The notes under the pieces were generated by a model. That model had not been told where the DNA came from and searched no databases. It was given only the letters and a program-made list of their open reading frames with translations. From NCBI GenBank assembly GCA_964521075.1, contig CAZFPI010000081.1, positions 1-11,873 of the forward strand: a DNA stretch of 11,873 bases, read 5' to 3'. The position numbers and the translations under genes are program-made. Positions 8,501 through 11,873 of this stretch are shown here, piece after piece (positions within the stretch are counted from its first letter, which is position 1; each line of letters starts with the position of its first letter). Source of the DNA: Sterolibacterium sp964521075. Its GTDB lineage: Bacteria > Pseudomonadota > Gammaproteobacteria > Burkholderiales > Rhodocyclaceae.

Positions 8501-9281
8501 CAATGTCATGGCCCAGGATAAAGCCGATGCCAAAGCCGCCGGAATGGATGGATTCGCCAGCAAGCCACTGGAACCCTCCCACCTGATGCGTGAAATGGCG
8601 AGGGTGCTGAAACTGGAAGTCTTCGTACCCGCTGAAAACGGGGCTCTCTCCGAAATCAATCTCGCGGGCAGCAAGGCCATCGACTGGAGGCGCGGCCTTC
8701 AGCTGTGGCCTTCAGCTGTGGCTTTGCGTGCTGCCATCGGACATTTTCTCCGGGAATCCGGCAGCAGCCTGGAGCAGCTTCGCATCGCAGCCCGGGCGGA
8801 GGATGCCCCTTCACTCCTCTCGACTGCCCACCGGATCAAAGGAGCCGCAGGCAATCTGGCCTTGCCGCAGGTGGCAAAGGAAGCAGGCCGGATCGAATCC
8901 GCTGCGAGAAATAAAGATCAGGCTGCGCCGTGGCCTGTGCTGATTGATAAACTCGCGCAAATGCTAGAAAACGTCAAAATGGAGACTGATGCCCAGCCTC
9001 CAGCAGAAGAACCCGGGGAAAATCATGGGGAAACGAATACGAATACGAACACAGCCACCCCGGCGACTTGCGGCCTGATTTGCGAGGCACTCGAAAAAAT
9101 GAAACAGGCATTGGCCAGGGGGGAATTTCCGCAAGACCAGCTTTGCGAACTGGAAAAATACCTTCCCTCCGGCCAGCTGGCGACACTGAAAACGACCCTG
9201 GACAGTTTCGATTTTGAAGCAGCCCAAAGAGAAGCGGGCCTTTTGCAGGCCCAGTTTGACAAAGGGAGTGAATCCGCATGA
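5502..9281 (+). CDS. Hybrid histidine kinase: MHYT, FixL-like heme PAS, two PAS, HisKA, HATPase, REC, Hpt
   Basis: A 1259-residue inner-membrane sensor kinase. Residues ~23-266 form seven hydrophobic segments with three MHYT-type motifs (M73-H-F, M136-H-Y, M204-H-Y-T), the signature of the MHYT domain, proposed to bind copper and sense O2, CO or NO. PAS1 (~280-392) resembles the FixL heme PAS: His336 and Arg342 and Arg356 fall at the spacing of FixL His200, Arg206 and Arg220, with GQNINMLMPEP and IGIGR conserved. PAS2 (~410-521) is PAS_3-like; PAS3 (~533-641) resembles Aer/BdlA-type PAS. HisKA has His675 (SHEIRTPMN); HATPase has Asn792, DTGIG at 819-823 and YGGTGLG. REC has D922-D923 and Asp966. 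Hpt has His1110 (AHRIKGAAG). All phosphorelay residues are present. I chose Met5502 because the frame upstream to 5283 is low-complexity spacer; no clear ribosome site precedes it. The stop overlaps the next gene's start. Confidence 0.93.
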   Translation: MFDHFFIANQPPYPLLWQQHDPWLVTLSILVDIGAAIVALHMAALARRAKSPRQQQLALVSGTLALGAGIWAMHFVGMLAFDLCTRGKFDPAITALSILPGLVASWFSLKILLQPRIGTPRLIGSAVLVAVGIGTMHYLGMEAAAIAPLLRYDPGMFALSLVVAILLAILALWIRFGLKRRRWKNATTPILLAGTTMGVAIAGMHYTGMAAIRLVQPDPTQAADLQAAQLLFMSHANTDSYVLPVAIIAVTTALGLLAIAVNMSLRYREMLAQTLQNELLQRAVLETAVDGVIMINARGIVQSFNPAAEQIFGWQAHEVIGQNINMLMPEPHHSAHDGYLRRHLETGHTSVIGIGRELEGLHKGGHRIPLRLAVGRVEQLDEPLFVGFLVDMTPYKILEQERQRGEAQLRSLVSNLPGVAFRCKQLPGWPMIFVSEAVATVTGWHADDFLQGRINIGQLIHPHDIERVTSEVDRALQQDVSYRVEYRIRTPEGQTRWLVEFGRGLQEDGEKLIDGVMLDITETKMRNAEFEGTVEALDRSEAIAEFNLRGRIIRANENFTRLMGYEANEITGLPHKSLCATKFVQSEAYIDFWKELQAGRFQSGEFQHVGKDGREVWIYATYNPILDADGQVSKIIEFATDLTERRAMEQDLRIAKERAEQAAAARSSFLANMSHEIRTPMNAIIGFTELLLETPLDAAQQRQLCTVHQSAHSMLRLLNDILDTAKLEKGAVTLEIAPFSLRELCKQIRTMLQPGASKKMLELLLDYPPDVPEYWQGDAFRLQQILFNLLGNALKFTGQGHVALRVSSTKDALKLCVEDTGIGMDETAMKRIFAPFAQADASTTRRYGGTGLGTSIARQLAELMGGRITVESQVGQGSTFCVHLPLPPASPESPGLDTNQARPHPAGGSPLKLPPLHVLAVDDVPTNLELLKLVLQRDGHTVICASSGSEALAFLTKEAFDLILMDLQMPEMDGLEATRRIRANEQSQGKTATPVIALSANVMAQDKADAKAAGMDGFASKPLEPSHLMREMARVLKLEVFVPAENGALSEINLAGSKAIDWRRGLQLWPSAVALRAAIGHFLRESGSSLEQLRIAARAEDAPSLLSTAHRIKGAAGNLALPQVAKEAGRIESAARNKDQAAPWPVLIDKLAQMLENVKMETDAQPPAEEPGENHGETNTNTNTATPATCGLICEALEKMKQALARGEFPQDQLCELEKYLPSGQLATLKTTLDSFDFEAAQREAGLLQAQFDKGSESA
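8694..8719 (+). repeat. 13-bp perfect tandem duplication inside the Hpt region
   Basis: GGCCTTCAGCTGT occurs twice head to tail. As 13 is not a multiple of three, the copies are read in different frames (GLQL, then PSAVA). The reading frame and Hpt similarity continue on both sides, so the duplication is either old and compensated or coincidental. Confidence 0.9.
9033..9050 (+). repeat. Tandem ACGAAT hexamer repeat coding for Thr-Asn
   Basis: Two perfect ACGAAT units and a third with one change encode a Thr-Asn repeat from residue 1178 of the kinase. It lies in the linker between the Hpt domain and the last ~70 helical residues. Unit changes would lengthen or shorten the linker in frame. Confidence 0.85.
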
Positions 9282-10279
9282 CCGCGAACAACCCGACAGA
9301 AGCTTCCCGCCCAACCCTGTTGCTGGTGGATGATGAACCCACCAATCTCCAGGTGCTGCGCCACATTCTTCAGGATGACTACCATCTGCTCTTTGCCACG
9401 GATGGCCGCAAGGCTGTGGAAATCGCGGAACAGCAAAAACCCCGGCTCATCCTGCTCGATGTGATGATGCCCGGCATGGATGGCCATGCTGTCTGCGCGG
9501 CACTCAAAGCACGGGAAGCCACGGCGCGTATTCCCGTGATTTTCGTGACTGCGCTGGCCGATGTTTCAGATGAAACCCGCGGCTTCGAGCTGGGTGCGGT
9601 GGACTACATCACCAAGCCTGTCAGTGCGCCCATCGTTCGCGCCCGGGTGAAAACCCATCTCTCGCTGGTCAGCCTGGACGAACTACTCGAAACCCGTCTC
9701 CAGATCGTCCAGCGGCTGGGGCGTGCCGCCGAATACAAGGACAACGAAACCGGCATGCACGTCATCCGGATGAGCCATTTTTCCCGGCATCTTGCACTCG
9801 CTGCCGGTTGCGGCGAAGCCTGGGCCGAAGACCTGCTGCACGCCGCCCCCATGCACGATGTCGGAAAAATCGGTGTCCCCGACGCCATTCTTCGAAAACC
9901 CGGCCCGCTGGATGCCGACGAATGGGACATCATGCGCCGCCACCCGGAATTCGGTGCGGAAATCATTGGCGAGCATGACTCCAATGTTTTGCAACTGGCC
10001 CGCGCTGTCGCCCTGGGTCATCATGAAAAATGGGATGGTAGCGGCTATCCCGGCGGACTTGCCGGAGAAAACATCCCGCTGGCAGCACGTATCGTCGCCC
10101 TGGCGGATGTCTTCGATGCGCTCACCTCCGAACGCCCCTACAAAAAGGCCTGGACGCCTGAGGCGGCCATCGATCTCATCCTGCAACAGTCCGGGCATCA
10201 TTTCGACCCCGAACTGGTCAGGAAATTCACCCCCCTGCTGCCAGAACTCCTGGAAATCCGCCAACGCTGGCTGGATTGA
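9278..10279 (+). CDS. REC-HD-GYP response regulator, predicted c-di-GMP phosphodiesterase
   Basis: The 333-residue cytoplasmic protein has an N-terminal receiver domain (~12-125: D18-D19, phospho-acceptor Asp61 in LLDVMMPGMDG, ITKP lysine loop) and a C-terminal HD-GYP domain (~140-333). The HD-GYP metal and signature motifs are intact: NETGMHVIR, the H193-D194 pair in MHDVGKIG, RRHPEFG, HHEKWDGSGYP with GYP at 256-258, and ADVFDAL. HD-GYP proteins of the RpfG type hydrolyse c-di-GMP to pGpG or GMP. The ATG overlaps the kinase stop as ATGA, which implies translational coupling and a cognate pair: the kinase Hpt probably phosphorylates Asp61. This is inferred from organisation, not shown. No separate promoter is evident. 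Confidence 0.93.
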   Translation: MTANNPTEASRPTLLLVDDEPTNLQVLRHILQDDYHLLFATDGRKAVEIAEQQKPRLILLDVMMPGMDGHAVCAALKAREATARIPVIFVTALADVSDETRGFELGAVDYITKPVSAPIVRARVKTHLSLVSLDELLETRLQIVQRLGRAAEYKDNETGMHVIRMSHFSRHLALAAGCGEAWAEDLLHAAPMHDVGKIGVPDAILRKPGPLDADEWDIMRRHPEFGAEIIGEHDSNVLQLARAVALGHHEKWDGSGYPGGLAGENIPLAARIVALADVFDALTSERPYKKAWTPEAAIDLILQQSGHHFDPELVRKFTPLLPELLEIRQRWLD

Positions 10280-10333
10280 AGCGGGCGACGCCAACTCAGT
10301 TACCGGACACCCCCTGCCCCAAGGAAAACCTCC

Positions 10334-11299
10334 ATGCTGGTCAATTGCGCCGTCTACCAGGAAGGAACAAAACTTCACGACATCCCTGTCGCCGAAATCA
10401 GCGACTACGTCGGACGAAATGACAGTTTTGTCTGGGTTGCCTTGCGAGACGCCACCGAAGAAGAACTGACCACCATGCAGGAAGAATTCTCCCTGCATCC
10501 CCTCGCCGTCGAAGATGCCCATCACGGCCATCAACGCCCGAAAATCGAAGAATATGGCGACTCCCTGTTTGCCGTCATGCACCTGCTGGACATGGAAGAA
10601 AGTACGCTCAAGCGCGGTGAAATCGACGTCTTTGTCGGACAGAACTTTGTACTTTCCGTGCGTAACCAAAGCGATCAGACTTTTCTCGGCGTACGGGAGC
10701 GTTGTGAACGCGAGCCCCATCTGCTACGCCAGGGAGCAGGCTTCGTGCTCTATGCCCTGATGGATGCCGTGGTCGACCGGTACTTCCCCATCGCCGAATC
10801 CCTCGAAGCTGAACTAGACGGCATCGAGGAGCAGATTTTCACGAAGGGAGCAGCCCGCGACAACATTCAGGGCCTCTACGCGCTCAAGCGAAAAGCGGCC
10901 ATCCTGCGCCATGCCGTAACGCCCCTGATGGAAGCCGTCAGTCGCCTGCAAAGCGGACGCGCGCCCGCCGTCTGCAGCAAGAGCCAGGAATACTTCCGGG
11001 ATGTGTTCGACCATCTCCAGCGACTCAATGCCACTGTCGACAACATTCGCGAAACCATTGGCACTGCCATCCAGGCCAACCTGAGCATGATCGCCATCGA
11101 AGAAGGTGAAGTAAACAAACGCCTGGCTGCCTGGGCCGGCATCTTTGCCGTTGCGACGGCCTTCGCCGGAATCTGGGGCATGAACTTCAAAGGGATGCCC
11201 GAGCTGCAATGGGAATACGGATACCCCATGGCATTGACACTCATCCTCAGCGTCTGTCTCGCACTTTACTATCGGCTAAAGCAAGCTGGCTGGCTGTAA
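10334..11299 (+). CDS. corA: CorA-family divalent cation channel
   Basis: A 321-residue protein of typical CorA length. A large acidic N-terminal cytoplasmic domain is followed by two C-terminal membrane segments (about 265-285 and 297-318). The first ends in the family GMN signature at 282-284, in a WGMNFKGMPEL context (Tyr before GMN is more usual). CorA forms a homopentameric Mg2+ channel in the inner membrane that also passes Co2+ and Ni2+. The ATG is preceded by AAGGAAA eight bases upstream. It lies 54 bp after the HD-GYP gene on the same strand with no evident terminator, so it may be co-transcribed. Mg2+ or Mn2+ is a cofactor for c-di-GMP enzymes, but a functional link is speculative. 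It converges on the rRNA operon. Confidence 0.9.
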   Translation: MLVNCAVYQEGTKLHDIPVAEISDYVGRNDSFVWVALRDATEEELTTMQEEFSLHPLAVEDAHHGHQRPKIEEYGDSLFAVMHLLDMEESTLKRGEIDVFVGQNFVLSVRNQSDQTFLGVRERCEREPHLLRQGAGFVLYALMDAVVDRYFPIAESLEAELDGIEEQIFTKGAARDNIQGLYALKRKAAILRHAVTPLMEAVSRLQSGRAPAVCSKSQEYFRDVFDHLQRLNATVDNIRETIGTAIQANLSMIAIEEGEVNKRLAAWAGIFAVATAFAGIWGMNFKGMPELQWEYGYPMALTLILSVCLALYYRLKQAGWL

Positions 11300-11322
11300 C
11301 GATCTGCAACAAGCCAAAGGCC

Positions 11323-11338
11323 AGAGTTCAGAGTTCAG
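11323..11338. repeat. Short 7-bp tandem repeat after corA
   Basis: AGAGTTC occurs twice in tandem with a two-base partial third copy, in the gap between corA and the rRNA terminator. It has no recognised function. No terminator for corA on the plus strand was found here. Confidence 0.6.
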
Positions 11339-11351
11339 GAAATCCGAAGCC

Positions 11352-11384
11352 AAAAACGCCAAAGCCCTCTTTCGAGGGCTTTGG
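11352..11384 (-). terminator. Intrinsic terminator of the rRNA operon
   Basis: Read on the minus strand, a perfect 11-bp stem (CCAAAGCCCTC / GAGGGCTTTGG) closes a GAAA tetraloop and is followed by CG and five T. It begins about 12 bp after the 5S 3' end. On the plus strand no T-run follows the stem, so it should act mainly on rRNA transcripts and not on corA. Confidence 0.9.
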
Positions 11385-11396
11385 TGTGGTATTGGG

Positions 11397-11513
11397 AGTC
11401 TGGCGCTGACCTACTTTCTCACCCGGGGTGGGCAATATCATTGGCGCGAAGGTGTTTCACGGTCCTGTTCGAGATGGGAAGGGGTGGTTCCGCCTTGCTA
11501 TGGGCACCAGACA
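11397..11513 (-). rRNA. rrf: 5S ribosomal RNA
   Basis: The minus strand reads as a complete 5S rRNA of about 117 nt. Its 5' end TGTCTGGTGCCC pairs with the 3' end GCGCCAGACT to form helix I. The internal CCCATCTCGAACAGG and GTGAAACACCTT stretches are the conserved loop regions, and GAAAGTAGGTCA precedes the closing helix. The sequence is most like betaproteobacterial 5S. Ends are estimated to within a few bases. Confidence 0.93.
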
Positions 11514-11605
11514 AAAGGGTGTGGTCTGCGGGCGGGTTGGAAACCGGCGAGTGCAGGCCACGGCATTTGGAAGAAGTAGAGTATTGGTAGTGATGTATTC
11601 AGCGC
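11514..11605 (-). other. 23S-5S internal transcribed spacer
   Basis: This 92-bp spacer has no tRNA. It contains an imperfect 9-bp inverted repeat (GTGGTCTGC / GCAGGCCAC on the plus strand) around a smaller GGTT/AACC hairpin, which is plausible as a processing stem of the rRNA precursor. Confidence 0.7.
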
Positions 11606-11873
11606 AAGGTTATAGGATCAAGCCGCACGGGCAATTAGTACTGGTTAGCTTAACGCATTGCTGCGCTTCCACACCCAGCCTATCAACGTCCTGGTCTAGG
11701 ACGACCCTTTAGGGGGATCGAGTCCCCGGGAAATCTTATCTTGAGGTGAGTTTCCCGCTTAGATGCTTTCAGCGGTTATCTCGTCCGTACATAGCTACCC
11801 GGCGATGCGACTGGCGTCACAACCGGTACACCAGAGGTACGTCCACTCCGGTCCTCTCGTACTAGGAGCAGGC
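11606..11873 (-). rRNA. rrl: 23S ribosomal RNA, 3' end (continues beyond window)
   Basis: The minus strand carries the last ~268 nt of 23S rRNA. The sarcin-ricin loop AGTACGAGAGGACC is at 11850-11863, and the terminal part contains CTAACCAGTACTAATTGCCC and ends near TATAACCTT. The distance from the sarcin-ricin loop to the end agrees with the E. coli 23S 3' end. The 5' part lies beyond base 11873. The mature 3' end at 11606 is approximate. Confidence 0.95.

Noticed and set aside
9683..10720. Long minus-strand open frame opposite HD-GYP and corA
   Set aside because: It lies opposite two clear genes, shows no recognisable domain, and its length reflects high GC codon bias on the coding strand.
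11381..11712. Two short plus-strand open frames near the right end
   Set aside because: They lie antisense to 5S and 23S rRNA and its spacer.
1..11873. CRISPR arrays, insertion sequences, tRNA genes or attachment sites
   Set aside because: No spaced direct-repeat arrays, transposase-like frames, terminal inverted repeats or cloverleaf sequences were seen.

Overview
The window looks like a chromosomal segment of a free-living Gram-negative proteobacterium, most likely a betaproteobacterium. The pointers are a moderately high GC content, 5S and 23S rRNA sequences that read as betaproteobacterial, an LplT-type lysophospholipid carrier, and a dense set of multi-domain cyclic-di-GMP proteins. Order and genus cannot be fixed from this sequence.

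Layout. Bases 1-2052 hold the 3' part of a PAS-GGDEF-EAL gene that ends in a probable CZB zinc-binding domain; its start lies outside the window. A 170-bp gap with several inverted repeats follows. Bases 2223-3965 (+) encode a triple-PAS diguanylate cyclase whose 3' end contains a run of 17 C. Its stop overlaps, tail to tail, the stop of lplT (3962-5233, -). A divergent spacer of about 270 bp with a tandem 8-mer repeat and a stem-loop separates lplT from a 1259-residue hybrid histidine kinase (5502-9281, +). The kinase overlaps by 4 bp (ATGA) a REC-HD-GYP response regulator (9278-10279, +), and corA follows 54 bp later (10334-11299, +). The right end is the 3' end of an rRNA operon on the minus strand: terminator 11352-11384, 5S 11397-11513, spacer, and the 3' end of 23S from about 11606 to the window edge.

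How it works together. Three of the six protein genes make or break c-di-GMP directly, and the hybrid kinase very probably controls one of them. The best candidate for a distinctive system is the kinase/HD-GYP pair. The kinase joins a seven-helix MHYT domain to a PAS domain that keeps the heme histidine and flanking arginines of FixL at the same spacing. It then carries two more PAS domains, HisKA, HATPase, REC and Hpt, and is translationally coupled to an HD-GYP phosphodiesterase regulator. The inferred role is a diatomic-gas sensor (O2, NO or CO) that drives c-di-GMP breakdown. The GGDEF-EAL-CZB protein adds a possible zinc or oxidant input, and the 17-C run in the second cyclase is a possible length-variable site or a sequencing artefact.
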